This document shows, piece by piece, positions 8,333 to 17,496 of a stretch of 64,000 bases of DNA. Origin of the DNA: Terriglobales bacterium (GTDB lineage Bacteria; Acidobacteriota; Terriglobia; Terriglobales; Acidobacteriaceae); contig JAICSO010000001.1 in the NCBI GenBank assembly GCA_025936825.1, positions 372,001 to 436,000 on the forward strand. Direction: 5' to 3'. Within the stretch, counting starts at the first letter, position 1. Each line of letters starts with the position of its first letter. Position numbers and translations under genes: made by a program. Under the pieces are notes generated by a model. It had not been told where the DNA came from. It ran no database searches and worked only from the letters and a program-made list of their open reading frames with translations.

Positions 8333-9709
8333 GTGCGAGACCTGGTTCGCAAAAATGCTTGGTTCTTTATCGCCGCTGTTACTGCGGCCCTGGTTCTTCG
8401 CATTGTCTTCATCTTGTATTTCTCCAGTGTGGTCAACGACTCCTTCATCTATGGCGACATCGCGAAAAACTGGCTTCGCCATGGCCTTTACGGAGTTACC
8501 ACCCCGGAGGGAATCACTCCCACCTATATCCGCTTACCTGGCTATCCCATCTTCCTGGCGCTGGTTTGGACTGTTTTCGGCCTGGAACACTACCGCGCCG
8601 TCTTGATCTTGCAAGTGTTCATTGACCTTGGGACTTGCCTATTGTGCGCCAGCATGGCTTTTCGCCTTCTTGGCGAACGTGCCGCCAAGGCTGCGTTTCT
8701 CCTTGCAGCCTTGTGTCCGTTCTTTGCCAATTACACAGCCGCCGCACTTACGGAAACGCTGGAGATATTCTTCACAGCGCTCGCGCTTGATGCGGTTTTG
8801 CGAGCACTTTCTTCTGGTGCCGTCAGCAGCTGGATAGTTTGTGGTGCTGCTTGCGGCGTGGCGATATCGCTTCGCCCTGACGGCGCAATCCTTCCATTCG
8901 TCATTGTCCTTTACGTCGGCTGGCGCATCATTTTCCCCAAATATGGAAACACCACTCGCGAGAAGTTCTTGCGAGCTGCAATTGTCGTTGGCGTACTTGC
9001 AATCCTCCCACTCATCCCTTGGACTCTCCGCAACTGGCGCGTGTTTCATCGATTTCAGCCGCTGGCGCCGCGCTATGCCAATGAGGAAGGCGAGTTTGTA
9101 CCCATGGGATTCAATCACTGGACGAAGACGTGGATCGCCGACTACGTATCTGTGGAGGAAGTTTATTGGGCCGTGCCGGGAACCGAGATCGACGTTGACA
9201 AGCTTCCGTCACGTGCCTTCGACGGTCCACAGCAGCGCGAAGTAACGGCGGCTCTCATTTCTGACTACAATTCGTTCCTCCACATGACGCCAGCGCTCGA
9301 CAACCGTTTCGACTTCCTTGCGCAAGAGCGTACCCGCGAGCATCCACTCCGGACCCATGTCGAACTGCCAATCCTGCGGATTCTCGATATGTGGCTTCGT
9401 CCCCGGACCGAAATGCTACCGAGCGACACGCGCTGGTGGGAATTTGACGACGAACCGAAGTGGTCGGCCCTGGCAGTTGGATTGGGGGTGATCGGCCTGT
9501 TCTATTTTGTGAGTGGCCTTGCGGGGTGGCTCATTGCGCGTCCTCTCGCAGGCAGCGGACTCTTGCTGCTGTTCGTGCTTCTGCGTTCTGCGTTTCTCGG
9601 AACTTTGGAAAATCCCGAGCCTCGGTACACGCTCGAGATGTATCCAGTCCTAATCATCTTCGCCGCCGCAGCTTTGGCGTGGCGGCGTCCGCAAATTGAA
9701 GAGGTTTGA
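8333..9709 (+). CDS. GT-C family (ArnT/PMT-like, GT39-type) membrane glycosyltransferase
   Basis: A 458-residue polytopic membrane protein. The first helix (about residues 9-30) is followed by a loop with SFIYGDIAKNWLRHG and YIRLPGYPIFL, matching the first periplasmic loop of polyprenyl-phosphate-dependent GT-C enzymes, in which an acidic residue after helix 1 is catalytic (here probably Asp45). About eight to ten further hydrophobic helices follow, then a hydrophilic region (about 240-350) and a final pair of helices with ENPEPRYTLEMYP near the C-terminus. It should move a sugar from a polyprenyl-phosphate carrier to an envelope acceptor on the outer face of the inner membrane. The GTG start lacks an obvious Shine-Dalgarno, so the start is uncertain. 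It is divergent from the GH18/NodB/GT2 gene. Confidence 0.75.
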   Translation: MRDLVRKNAWFFIAAVTAALVLRIVFILYFSSVVNDSFIYGDIAKNWLRHGLYGVTTPEGITPTYIRLPGYPIFLALVWTVFGLEHYRAVLILQVFIDLGTCLLCASMAFRLLGERAAKAAFLLAALCPFFANYTAAALTETLEIFFTALALDAVLRALSSGAVSSWIVCGAACGVAISLRPDGAILPFVIVLYVGWRIIFPKYGNTTREKFLRAAIVVGVLAILPLIPWTLRNWRVFHRFQPLAPRYANEEGEFVPMGFNHWTKTWIADYVSVEEVYWAVPGTEIDVDKLPSRAFDGPQQREVTAALISDYNSFLHMTPALDNRFDFLAQERTREHPLRTHVELPILRILDMWLRPRTEMLPSDTRWWEFDDEPKWSALAVGLGVIGLFYFVSGLAGWLIARPLAGSGLLLLFVLLRSAFLGTLENPEPRYTLEMYPVLIIFAAAALAWRRPQIEEV

Positions 9710-9712
9710 GAC

Positions 9713-9949
9713 TTACATCAGAGGTGTTTCGCTCATTAGAGGCGAATCGCTCATGCGGAACCGTGTGCGTACATGCTCGGAAAGCAACTCTATCGCATGC
9801 CGATTCGCGATTGGGTCGCTCTGCGCCAGGTACTTCATGGCCTCGACTAGAAGGCGCTGCCCATCCACATAGCGGGGGTCCGAGGTGCGCTCACGTTCTT
9901 TCTTTCGAGTTACATCCGGCGGGACGGGGATTGTAAAAACCTTGGCCAT
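9713..9949 (-). CDS. Small conserved-type hypothetical protein (78 aa)
   Basis: I do not recognise a family. The protein is hydrophilic and mostly helical-looking, with a charged segment (TRKKERERTSDPRYVDG) followed by an amphipathic stretch (QRLLVEAMKYLAQSDPI) and no signal peptide or membrane helix. Support for a real gene is a well placed Shine-Dalgarno (GGAG about 5 bases before the ATG). Its stop lies 3 bases from the convergent GT-C stop. It is probably a cytosolic accessory protein of unknown role. Confidence 0.55.
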   Translation of the reverse strand: MAKVFTIPVPPDVTRKKERERTSDPRYVDGQRLLVEAMKYLAQSDPIANRHAIELLSEHVRTRFRMSDSPLMSETPLM

Positions 9950-10072
9950 GACACTCCGTAAGAGAGCTAGGTATTAGACGGAAGTTTGGATGACGCTTTT
10001 CGAGTATAGCGCTGCACCGGCTTTTCCGCAGCTACAAAATTGCCGCCGCGAGCTCGCCGTTGTACTTGCTTT

Positions 10073-10837
10073 TCAATGAGTTACAGTCTTTGTGGGCCCG
10101 GACGACTTAATCTTGAAGGCACTATCGGAAACCTTCTCATTCAAACGAATATTCGAATAGTCGGCCAAGCGGTAGTCGCCGCCGGTCTGCAGTAGTTTTT
10201 GTCGCAGCGAGACGCCCCGTTGCAGGTCGATCCATAAATCAATTTGCGGGAAGGTCTTCTTGATCTTGTCCGACAGCGGCGTGAGCTCCAGCTTAGCGGT
10301 TTGGACGTTGCCGATCTTCTCGTCGCCTATGTATTTAACATCGAACGATTTGCGGAGGTCCTGACCGCTGCTGCCAAAGCCAAGCACCAGGAATGTTTCC
10401 GCCTCATCCTTATGTGCACTGGTGTCATAGACATCCAGCACTTTGGTCTTCGGCTGAAACACTTGGACCTTGCCCCCCGTAAAGATTATCTGGCGGTCAT
10501 CTGGGGGCTGAATCATGGCGGCCATCTGGATCTCATTTCCTTCGCGCCGAAAGTAGATCCGTCCCTTATCTGGTGGCTCATTGTCGCCGATCACCGCGTT
10601 GTATGGAGTCCAAGTGAAATCGGCCTGAGCGGAACGGAACTTAGCCGCATTCTCGTCCATGCTGTGCAGCACCTGGTCCAGTGAGTTGCTCTGCGAGCCC
10701 CCGTTCTTAGCCGCGGGTTCCGGCTTCTTCTCCGTATTGTCTTTTGCAGCAGCTGCGGTTTGTGCCTGTACTGCGACGGACATCGTCAGCGCCAAAGCGG
10801 CGATCCAAATCCGGTCCATGGTTCTTTTCGGATTCAT
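10073..10837 (-). CDS. LolA-like outer-membrane lipoprotein carrier / sorting protein
   Basis: 254 residues with a signal peptide (about residues 7-26, cleavage near VQAQT), then an Ala/Lys/Pro-rich linker and a LolA-type half-barrel: LDQVLHSMDENAAKFRSAQADFTW at the start, GRIYFRREGNEIQM, the strand KVQVFQPKTKVLDVYD, and WIDLQRGVSLRQKL. Members bind acyl chains of lipoproteins or lipids in the periplasm. It is somewhat longer than classic LolA and probably one of the LolA-like proteins common in this phylum. The ATG shares one base with the stop of the upstream membrane-protein gene (TAATG), so the two are translationally coupled. Confidence 0.7.
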   Translation of the reverse strand: MNPKRTMDRIWIAALALTMSVAVQAQTAAAAKDNTEKKPEPAAKNGGSQSNSLDQVLHSMDENAAKFRSAQADFTWTPYNAVIGDNEPPDKGRIYFRREGNEIQMAAMIQPPDDRQIIFTGGKVQVFQPKTKVLDVYDTSAHKDEAETFLVLGFGSSGQDLRKSFDVKYIGDEKIGNVQTAKLELTPLSDKIKKTFPQIDLWIDLQRGVSLRQKLLQTGGDYRLADYSNIRLNEKVSDSAFKIKSSGPTKTVTH

Positions 10838-11223
10838 TAGCGGGTCACCCAGACCTTGTACGACACCACTTTGCCTTTCTTATCTTTTACCGGCTCGTAC
10901 TTTGAGATGCTGATTTCCCCGGAAATGGGCTCGATGATCTTAATCAGTTGGGCTTTCACCGGGGCATCGTCGTCTGGCTGAACTGCCCTGCTGTTGACTT
11001 CGTAGACCAAGCTGCCGTCTGTATCGCCGTATACGATCACACCGGTGGGGTGCGGGTTGCGTTCGACCGGCGTGTCGTTGAAGTGGATAAACCGCGGAGA
11101 GAAGAATACGAAGAGAAGGATGAGCGTAACCATCACGTCATACTGGATCGTGCCACGCTCGTGGGACCAGAGAATGAAACTGCGAATGGTGCGCCATGCA
11201 CCGCCCACAGGCGGAGCCTGCAC
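10837..11223 (-). CDS. Single-pass membrane protein of unknown function, coupled to LolA-like gene
   Basis: 128 residues with one clear transmembrane helix (about residues 30-45, MVTLILLFVFFSPRFI) and a C-terminal hydrophilic domain of beta character (HPTGVIVYGDTDGSLVYEV ... GEISISKYEPV) probably outside the cytoplasm. I do not recognise a named family. The start taken is GTG 11223; the frame is open a further 25 codons upstream but holds no ATG, GTG or TTG there, so the true start is uncertain. Overlap of one base with the LolA-like gene suggests a shared envelope role. Confidence 0.55.
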   Translation of the reverse strand: MQAPPVGGAWRTIRSFILWSHERGTIQYDVMVTLILLFVFFSPRFIHFNDTPVERNPHPTGVIVYGDTDGSLVYEVNSRAVQPDDDAPVKAQLIKIIEPISGEISISKYEPVKDKKGKVVSYKVWVTR

Positions 11224-11367
11224 GGTCGTGGGCTTGTTCAGTTCTGCAGAATCAGCTTTGATTGCGGATCCCCCGGCCCACGCTACCTCAAACGCTGTCC
11301 GCGTGACGCCTTAGTTCTCTTCCTACAGTGTAGATCGTTTGTACCCAGATTTTGTAATTTGGTAATC

Positions 11368-11434
11368 GGTAATTTCGCCGTTGAAAGCACGTAGACCGGA
11401 CTCCGATTCTGACGCGTTCGCGTCCGAAATTACC
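11368..11434. repeat. Inverted repeat GGTAATTTCG / CGAAATTACC upstream of a GTG-start gene
   Basis: The 10-base arms at 11368-11377 and 11425-11434 are perfect complements around a 47-base loop, and shorter TGTAATTT/CAATTACG words flank them. They lie just beyond the serS stop (11463, minus strand), so the structure may terminate or protect the serS transcript. No T-tract follows on the minus strand. The 11224-11462 gap otherwise shows nothing I can name. Confidence 0.45.
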
Positions 11435-11462
11435 AGCGTTCGCAATTACGAAAATAGATTTG

Positions 11463-12755
11463 CTACATGCTCCTCGGCACAATGCGGTCCGTTCCCATGT
11501 AAGGCCGCAGAACCTCGGGTACGAGAACGCTGCCGTCCGCCTGCTGATAATTCTCCAAAATTGCCAGCCAAGTGCGCCCCACGGCCAGGCCACTGCCGTT
11601 GAGGGTGTGCACAAAGCTTGGCTTTTTCTTCTCTTCCTGCCGATAGCGAATGTTCGCCCTTCTCGCCTGGAATGACTCAAAGTTCGAGCAAGACGAAATC
11701 TCTCGAAACAGTTGCTGTCCCGGCAACCAGACTTCTAAGTCATAGGTCTTCGCCGAAGAGAAGCTCATGTCGCTGGTGCACAACACCACTACCCGGTAGT
11801 GCAAGCCGAGTTTCTGCAGGATTTCTTCTGCATCGTGCGTTAGCTTCTCCAGTTGCTCGTACGACTCCTCCGGCCGCGAGAACTTTACCAGTTCGACTTT
11901 TTGAAACTGGTGCTGCCGGATGATGCCACGGACGTCTTTCCCGTAGGATCCCGCCTCGCTGCGGAAGCACGGAGTGTACGCCGTTAGAGAAATCGGAAGT
12001 TTAGCATTGTCCAGAACTTCGTCGCGATACAGATTCGTGACCGGAACCTCGGCCGTCGGAATGAGCCACAGATCTCTTTCTCCGTGCGGCACCCGGAAGA
12101 GATCATCGGCGAACTTCGGAAGCTGTCCAGTGCCGTACATAGACTCCGAATTCACCATGAAGGGAGGCAGCACCTCGGTATACCTGTGCTCTTTCGTGTG
12201 CACGTCGAGCATGAAGTTCGCCAGCGCGCGCTCCAGCTTTGCGCCCTGGTCCCAGTAGACGGCGAAGCGGCCACCTGTGACCTTCACAGCGCGTTGCAGA
12301 TCTAGAATCCCGAGCTGCTCGCCTAAGTCCCAATGCGGCTTCGGCGTGAAATCAAACTTCGGCGGCGCACCCCATCGCCGGACCTCGACATTATCCTCCG
12401 CTGATTTCCCCACTGGGACCGACTCGTGCGGAACATTAGGGATGCTGACTAGCACCTCGCTCATGCTCGCGTCATATTCCTGCGAGGCCTTTTCTAGCTC
12501 CTGGATCTGCACGCGCATGTCTTTTGCGTCGGAGATTAACTGGCTGGCATCCTGACCAGCCTTTTGCATTTTGGGAATTTCAGCGGAGAGCCGATTGCGC
12601 TCTGCGCGCACGGTTTCCGCCGACTGAATCGCCTGCCGCCGCTGCGTGTCGATCGTTCGGAAGTCCTTCAGCACCGTGTCGGGGTTCATGCCGCGGTTGC
12701 GCAGCATCTGTTCAATTTTCGGAATATTGTCGCGAACGAAATTCAGATCAAGCAT
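11463..12755 (-). CDS. serS: Seryl-tRNA synthetase
   Basis: Class II aminoacyl-tRNA synthetase charging tRNA-Ser (and tRNA-Sec) with serine. The 430 residues have the usual layout: an N-terminal long antiparallel coiled-coil tRNA-binding arm (about residues 1-105, rich in Arg/Glu/Ala), then the catalytic core with motif 2 ([21 protein letters not shown]) and motif 3 ([17 protein letters not shown]), ending VLRPYMG. Full length is typical. It starts at ATG 12755, beside a block of intergenic repeats. As the enzyme that also loads tRNA-Sec, it would act first in any selenocysteine pathway relevant to the candidate selenoprotein at 42864-43418. Confidence 0.97.
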   Translation of the reverse strand: MLDLNFVRDNIPKIEQMLRNRGMNPDTVLKDFRTIDTQRRQAIQSAETVRAERNRLSAEIPKMQKAGQDASQLISDAKDMRVQIQELEKASQEYDASMSEVLVSIPNVPHESVPVGKSAEDNVEVRRWGAPPKFDFTPKPHWDLGEQLGILDLQRAVKVTGGRFAVYWDQGAKLERALANFMLDVHTKEHRYTEVLPPFMVNSESMYGTGQLPKFADDLFRVPHGERDLWLIPTAEVPVTNLYRDEVLDNAKLPISLTAYTPCFRSEAGSYGKDVRGIIRQHQFQKVELVKFSRPEESYEQLEKLTHDAEEILQKLGLHYRVVVLCTSDMSFSSAKTYDLEVWLPGQQLFREISSCSNFESFQARRANIRYRQEEKKKPSFVHTLNGSGLAVGRTWLAILENYQQADGSVLVPEVLRPYMGTDRIVPRSM

Positions 12756-12767
12756 GGAATGTACTTA

Positions 12768-13042
12768 ATCTAAAGGAATTGTCCGGCGTTTGCACGGATG
12801 CGATTTTGCATTGAGCTTTCACCACCAAGGGCACGAAGGAGCACCAAGTCAACGCATTCAATGTGATCCAGCCAATTCCTTCGTGTACCTTCGTGGCCTT
12901 CGTGATCTAAAGGAATTGTCTCGGGTTTGCACGGGTGCGATTTCGTAAGTGAGATTTCACCACCAAGGGCACGAAGGAGCACCAAGTCAACGCATTCAAT
13001 GTGGTCCAGCCAATTCCTTCGTGTACCTTCGTGGCCTTCGTG
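12768..13042. repeat. 137-bp tandem duplication containing a palindromic CTTCGTGG-type element
   Basis: Two copies (12768-12904 and 12905-about 13041) of a 137-base unit starting ATCTAAAGGAATTGTC lie head to tail with only scattered differences. Each copy contains arms CACCACCAAGGGCACGAAGG and CTTCGTGTACCTTCGTGGCC TTCGTG that are near-complementary, so each unit can fold into a long hairpin. The block fills the gap between serS and the CPBP protease gene. A further related fragment (CTCTGCGTACTCTGCG) follows at about 13067. Confidence 0.85.
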
Positions 13043-13101
13043 GTGAAAAAGAATTCGAGGTTTTCTCTGCGTACTCTGCGATCTCGACGGTGAAATGGTT
13101 T

Positions 13102-14061
13102 TCACCGGAACCACAACGACCAGACCACGTCCACCAGCGTATGCGTCAGCACCGACGCGAAGATCTGCCGCTGCGCTCGCCAGGCGCGTCCATAAAAGAT
13201 TCCCGCGATGGACGCCAGAAGGACATATCGCCAGTTGAACACTGACCCATGGTTGAAGTGGGAAAGTCCGAAGAGAACGGAGGTGACAATCAGTGCGCTA
13301 GTTCGCCCGAGCCTACTCTCCAGCAGGTTCTGAAGAATTCCACGAAAAAACAACTCTTCTGGAAGCGCAATTAACAGAAACGTTATGAGAACCGTTCCCA
13401 CCGCAGTTCCGGCTGGAGAAAGGACTCGATGAAAATGGATGAAGCCGGTGGCCTCGCCGACGACCAGCGCGAATGGAAGGTAGAACAGCCATTCTCGAAT
13501 GGCAATCCAAGCTGTGGCGTGACTTGGAATGAGCGAGTAGCCGGCCCCATCCAGCCGTCTGGCAACCAGGAAACAATAAAGACACACGTCAGCCAGAAAG
13601 AGCTTAGGGAACATTTCGGACGTAGGACCCGGCCACGGCTCCTGAAACCAGCGCAGAAAATAGGCTGTCGTGATCAGTACTATCGCGACCGCATCGCGCC
13701 AATTCATCTTCGCCGGAAGCTTTGGCAGACCCAGAAGCCCAGCCAGCAGAAGAGGAAAAGCGACCGTCGCCATCGCTAATTGCCAAGGCAGACCCGGTGT
13801 TCCAGTCGCGAACACAAAATAGGGAACTGCCAGCACGGCCGCGAAAGTGACTCGCAGTCCATCACTATACGTCCGCAGCGGCTCCGCAGCTCCGAATGCA
13901 AAAAACCAAAGCGGAACAAGCAGCAATGCGAAACTCGCGAACATCCTCGGAAACGCTGTGCCCACCGAGGAGCCCACTGCTGAATGCCGCGCAGCAAACC
14001 AGAAGACCACGAGAATGGCGCCATATGCCGCGGCCGCGATCCCGATTCGCCAATTTCGCAC
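13102..14061 (-). CDS. CPBP family intramembrane glutamic endopeptidase
   Basis: A 319-residue polytopic membrane protein with about eight helices. It carries the Abi/CPBP (Rce1-like) signatures in its C-terminal half: EE-x3-R as PEELFFRG (E235, E236, R240), then FGLSHFNHG (H268) and HTLVDVVW (H307), the residues that form the active site in the Rce1 fold. Family members cleave peptides within the membrane, for example prenyl-type or signal-like substrates; the substrate here is unknown. The first half (about 1-190) is only hydrophobic and less conserved. It faces pyrD divergently. Confidence 0.85.
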   Translation of the reverse strand: MRNWRIGIAAAAYGAILVVFWFAARHSAVGSSVGTAFPRMFASFALLLVPLWFFAFGAAEPLRTYSDGLRVTFAAVLAVPYFVFATGTPGLPWQLAMATVAFPLLLAGLLGLPKLPAKMNWRDAVAIVLITTAYFLRWFQEPWPGPTSEMFPKLFLADVCLYCFLVARRLDGAGYSLIPSHATAWIAIREWLFYLPFALVVGEATGFIHFHRVLSPAGTAVGTVLITFLLIALPEELFFRGILQNLLESRLGRTSALIVTSVLFGLSHFNHGSVFNWRYVLLASIAGIFYGRAWRAQRQIFASVLTHTLVDVVWSLWFR

Positions 14062-14134
14062 CGCCCGATTTTATTCGCGCTGGTAATGCCCGTGTAAACT
14101 AGCAACGCGTGCATCGCCAGCTCAGGACAGCAGG

Positions 14135-15052
14135 ATGACCCCCGATCTTCGCGTCAGCGTCGCCGGCATCGAATTCAAAAACCCAATTATTGCCGCGAGC
14201 GGCACCTTCGGCTACGGGGTCGAATTCGAAGACGTCGTCCACCTGAATCGCCTGGGCGGTTTCGTGGTGAAGGGTCTTTCCAAGGAGCCCATGATCGGCA
14301 ATCCGCCGCCGCGACTATTTGAAACCGCTGCCGGAATGCTGAACGCGATCGGCCTCCAGAACATCGGAGCACGCGCCTTCATCGAGGAAAAGCTTCCCAA
14401 GCTGCGCCAGGTGAAAGATGTTGTCGTGATCGCCAATGTTTTCGGATATACCCGTGAGGATTACGAGCACACGATTGAAATCCTGAATGAAGCGGATGGA
14501 ATTTCGGCTTACGAGCTCAACGTATCCTGCCCGAATACGCAGCATGGCGGCATCCAGTTCGGCAGCGATCCGCGCACGCTGGACGAACTGGTCCGCACCG
14601 TCAAGCGCTTCGCCAAGCAGCCCCTGATTGTGAAGCTCTCGCCCAACGTGACCAGCATCGGCCAAATGGCATACGTCTGCCAGGAAGCTGGTGCCGACGC
14701 GCTGTCACTGGTGAACACGTTCGTCGCCATGGCGATCGATGTCGAGACTCGCAAGCCGCGCATCGCCAACGTGACTGCAGGACTGTCAGGTCCAGCCATT
14801 AAGCCGATTGCGGTTCGCATGGTGTATGAAGCCGCAAAGTCCGTTCAGATCCCGGTAATCGGCATGGGAGGGATCTCTACCGCCGCCGACGTAATCGAGT
14901 TCATGCTGGCCGGCGCGAGCGCCGTGGAGATTGGTACTGCCAGCTACTGGGATCCACGCGCCACGGAGAAGATTGTTGGCGAACTCGAGTCATGGTGCAA
15001 GGAACACGAAGTGGCTCGCATTGGCGAACTCACGGGTGGAGTGCAAGTGTGA
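14135..15052 (+). CDS. pyrD: Dihydroorotate dehydrogenase, class 1B catalytic subunit
   Basis: FMN enzyme oxidising (S)-dihydroorotate to orotate in pyrimidine synthesis; cytosolic. The 305 residues match class 1B: N-terminal DLRVSVAGIEFKNPIIAASGTFGYG, substrate loop EPMIGNPPPRLFE, the catalytic base cysteine in NVSCPNTQHGG, the lysine in PLIVKLSPNV, and the FMN phosphate site GMGGISTAADVIEFMLAGASAVEIGTA. Class 1B enzymes normally pair with the iron-sulphur/FAD subunit PyrK. No pyrK is adjacent in the window, so the electron partner must be elsewhere. Confidence 0.93.
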   Translation: MTPDLRVSVAGIEFKNPIIAASGTFGYGVEFEDVVHLNRLGGFVVKGLSKEPMIGNPPPRLFETAAGMLNAIGLQNIGARAFIEEKLPKLRQVKDVVVIANVFGYTREDYEHTIEILNEADGISAYELNVSCPNTQHGGIQFGSDPRTLDELVRTVKRFAKQPLIVKLSPNVTSIGQMAYVCQEAGADALSLVNTFVAMAIDVETRKPRIANVTAGLSGPAIKPIAVRMVYEAAKSVQIPVIGMGGISTAADVIEFMLAGASAVEIGTASYWDPRATEKIVGELESWCKEHEVARIGELTGGVQV

Positions 15053-15105
15053 GCGACGATTTCGTGCCAATGGATCATTGAAAACAAGTTGCACCGCTCG
15101 CCTGC

Positions 15106-15203
15106 CCTCTGTGGCGTTCCTTCGTGTACCTCCGTGCCCTCTGTGGTAAAGGTTTTGAAATCCTCAACACAGAAAACGGGGGTGCACAGAGGAAGACATA
15201 GAG
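15106..15203. repeat. Hairpin repeat of CCTCTGTGG / CTTCGTGT words
   Basis: The stretch after pyrD reads CCTCTGTGG, CTTCGTGTACC, TCCGTGCC, CTCTGTGG and then the partial complements CACAGA and CACAGAGG. It forms an imperfect stem-loop of the same family as the elements at 12768-13042 and 31320-31375. The remaining 15204-15319 region holds nothing I can name apart from the msrA leader. Confidence 0.6.
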
Positions 15204-15319
15204 GGGCTTGATTCGAGGCTGTCTTTGCTATTAAGCGCTTGAGATCTGAAAGCTGATCCCTGACACCTGACGGCAGCATCCAATCAAGCGAATACAACGT
15301 ACTCATTACGGAGCTTCTT

Positions 15320-15796
15320 ATGGCAAAAGCTACATTTGCAGCAGGCTGTTTCTGGGGAGTCGAAGCGACTTTTCGCCAGATCCCGGGCGTGATCTCAACC
15401 CGTGTGGGCTATACCGGCGGTGATTTCGCCAACCCCACCTACAAGGACGTTTGTAGTGACCGCAGCGGCCACGCCGAAGCTGTTGAAGTGGAGTACGATC
15501 CTTCTAAGGTCAACTACGAACAGTTGCTGAACGTCTTTTGGGAGAATCACGATCCCACACAGCTGAACCGCCAAGGCCCTGACTACGGCAGCCAATACCG
15601 CTCCGCCATTTTTTTTCATTCACCGGAGCAGGAGCACGCGGCACGCATTTCAAAACAGAATTTGCAGAACTCCGGCAAGTTTCACCGCCCCATTGTGACC
15701 CAGATTGTACCCGCAGTCACCTTCTACGAAGCCGAGGACTATCACCAGCAGTATCTTGAAAAGCGTGGCCTGGCTAGCTGCCACATCAAAGCCTGA
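15320..15796 (+). CDS. msrA: Peptide-methionine (S)-S-oxide reductase
   Basis: Repairs methionine-(S)-sulfoxide in proteins. The active-site motif [11 protein letters not shown] places the catalytic cysteine at residue 10, directly at the N-terminus, and the rest follows family order: [59 protein letters not shown]. The 158-residue length and absence of a signal peptide indicate a cytosolic single-domain enzyme without a fused MsrB. The C-terminus contains one recycling-type cysteine (ASCHIKA). Start ATG 15320 is preceded by GGAG about 7 bases upstream. Confidence 0.94.
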   Translation: MAKATFAAGCFWGVEATFRQIPGVISTRVGYTGGDFANPTYKDVCSDRSGHAEAVEVEYDPSKVNYEQLLNVFWENHDPTQLNRQGPDYGSQYRSAIFFHSPEQEHAARISKQNLQNSGKFHRPIVTQIVPAVTFYEAEDYHQQYLEKRGLASCHIKA

Positions 15797-16058
15797 AGCT
15801 GGGAATTTCTGTCTCAAATCCTGATTGCTGGCTGTCTACTGTATCCCCGGACTCTGCCCAGCTAAAACTCACAGTCACGGTGGTGGCACCGAAAGGGCGA
15901 CGTCGTCACGACGAGGTCGTGTTCCGTGGAGCGGGAGTCCTCCGTGGAATCATGCCCATTCCGCGGCGCGTTCCACTATGCACAAGGATGGTGACGCTCA
16001 TCACAGACACGTAGGAATGTCTTGCCGACAATTGCGCAGAACGACACGGAGAGCACCC

Positions 16059-16621
16059 ATGGATCGAAAAGAATTTCTTTGGAAAGGCTGTTGTGGTCTG
16101 GTGGCGTTGGCAGCGGCAGATGGATCTGCGCAATCCTCTTCTGCAGCCGGTGCAGAGCAACCCAAGCCTTGCGACGTAAACGATCTGAACTTCATCCGGA
16201 ACTGGGTCACCGACCTGATGGACACTATCGATACCGAGGTCGACGAAGCGACAAAGATCAAATTGCTCTCAGGCTGCGGACGCGGCTGCTACCGCCGGCA
16301 TCAGTTCAAGCAGGACATTGCGACCAAGGCAAAGCCGATGTCGACAAGCTGATTGAGGCCTACAAAGCTAACTTCGAAATCTGGCGTGAAGGTGAGAAGA
16401 CGGTCCACGTCCGCTACGGGAAAATCAACAGCTATGGCTGCTATTGCCCGGCGGCCAGGTATCGGCCAGGCAAGCCGAAGACAGACATTCACTGCTACTG
16501 CACGCGCGCAACGCACCAAGCCATCTGGGAAGCGGCGCTAGGACATCCGGTGAACCTTGACATTCTGGAAACGGTGAGGCGCGGAGATCCGACGTGCCAT
16601 TTCGCCGTGCATCTCACGTAA
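16059..16621 (+). pseudogene. Cys-rich secreted protein with an internal frameshift
   Basis: Two overlapping frames together read as one protein. Frame A starts at ATG 16059 (GGAG 8 bases upstream): MDRKEFLWKGCCGLVALAAADG looks like a signal peptide, followed by FIRNWVTDLMDTIDTEVDEATKIKLL and CGRGCYRRHQFKQDIA; it stops at 16352. Frame B continues the sense without a start of its own: GKADVDKLIEAYKANFEIWREGEK, then YGCYCPAARY, HCYCTRATHQAIWEAAL and RRGDPTCHFAVHL to the stop at 16621. The switch lies at about 16318-16335 and equals one missing base (or two extra). The C-terminal G-D-x-x-C-x-F pattern resembles V4R-type/L-2-amino-thiazoline-4-carboxylic-acid-hydrolase-like domains, which is tentative. 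It may be a genuine pseudogene or a sequence error. Confidence 0.7.
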
Positions 16622-16659
16622 GAAACCTGCTCCCGGGGCAACCGCGCTCTGGGCTGCTC

Positions 16660-17037
16660 TCAAGCAGCCAGCGGGTAAAACACCGAACGGGCGCGCTCCA
16701 GAAGCACCTCAAGATTCTCGGTTTTCGAAACGCGGGCTGTAATTCCGGCTTTTCGGGCTTCGTGGTCGGAGAACACGTCGCTGAATTCGCTGAATACAAT
16801 GATGGGCGTCATGGGCATCAACCTTTTCAACTCACATGCCGCCTCGATGCCGTTCATCACCGGCATAGACAGATCCAGCAGGATCAAGTCCGGTTGGAGC
16901 ACCCGTGCCATTTCCACAGCCTCTTGCCCGTTTTCGGCCTCGCCGCAGACCTCAAAATCTTTCTGCGATGCAAATAGGAAACAAAGCATCCGACGGATGA
17001 GTTCCTGGTCGTCCGCGATCAACACTGACCTCACCAT
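16660..17037 (-). CDS. Stand-alone receiver-domain response regulator (CheY-like)
   Basis: A 125-residue single REC domain with no output domain. The acidic pair is D9/D10 (LIADDQ), the phosphorylation site D55 (LILLDLSMP), the switch Ser is at about 83 (IIVFSEF) and the conserved lysine is K105 (RVSKTEN). It should signal by protein-protein contact after phosphorylation by a histidine kinase encoded elsewhere. No kinase is adjacent; the nearest neighbours are the frameshifted Cys-rich gene and the kinase-like PEGA protein. Confidence 0.9.
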   Translation of the reverse strand: MVRSVLIADDQELIRRMLCFLFASQKDFEVCGEAENGQEAVEMARVLQPDLILLDLSMPVMNGIEAACELKRLMPMTPIIVFSEFSDVFSDHEARKAGITARVSKTENLEVLLERARSVFYPLAA

Positions 17038-17496
17038 GACAGACCTCCGTCCCGAATGTTTTGCACGACGGAAACACCGCGACCGATGTTCAACTAACGA
17101 TTTCGGCCCCGAGTAAACGTGCGACTCTCATTCGGGCGGGCGCAGTGAGCACATCCGAGAGTCGCGTTGTTGACCAGTTTTGAGGGGCCTGTATATGGAT
17201 TGGTTGCTCGGAAAAACGTGCTCTGGCGTGTAAAGGCGCTTGCAATCCAGAGCTGCATGCGACTCCTCTGGTGTAGCTCAGGCGGATGTTGCAGAAGCAG
17301 CAGCCGCTCTTGTCTTCCACTGCTGTGATGCGGAATATTGAGCGCCATTGCCCGAATTTGCACCAGCTGCAAGCCCCGCCAGCACTGCCACTTAGCGACA
17401 GGGTACTTCGGTAATTCCCGCCTTGACGGCTCTAATACTTATGATTCCTAAAGGTCTTTCCCAGCGGCGAGAAGCCGCAGCTTTGCGGACACTACG
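17038..17496. other. 459-bp intergenic region
   Basis: This gap between the receiver gene (minus) and the kinase-like gene (plus) must contain both promoters. I see no convincing coding frame, RNA gene or strong repeat. Short open frames here lack codon bias and ribosome-binding sites. Confidence 0.5.

Noticed and set aside
16022-16621. A 199-residue open frame as an independent gene
   Set aside because: Its N-terminal third is an out-of-frame reading of the signal peptide gene at 16059; only the part after about 16330 is protein-like.
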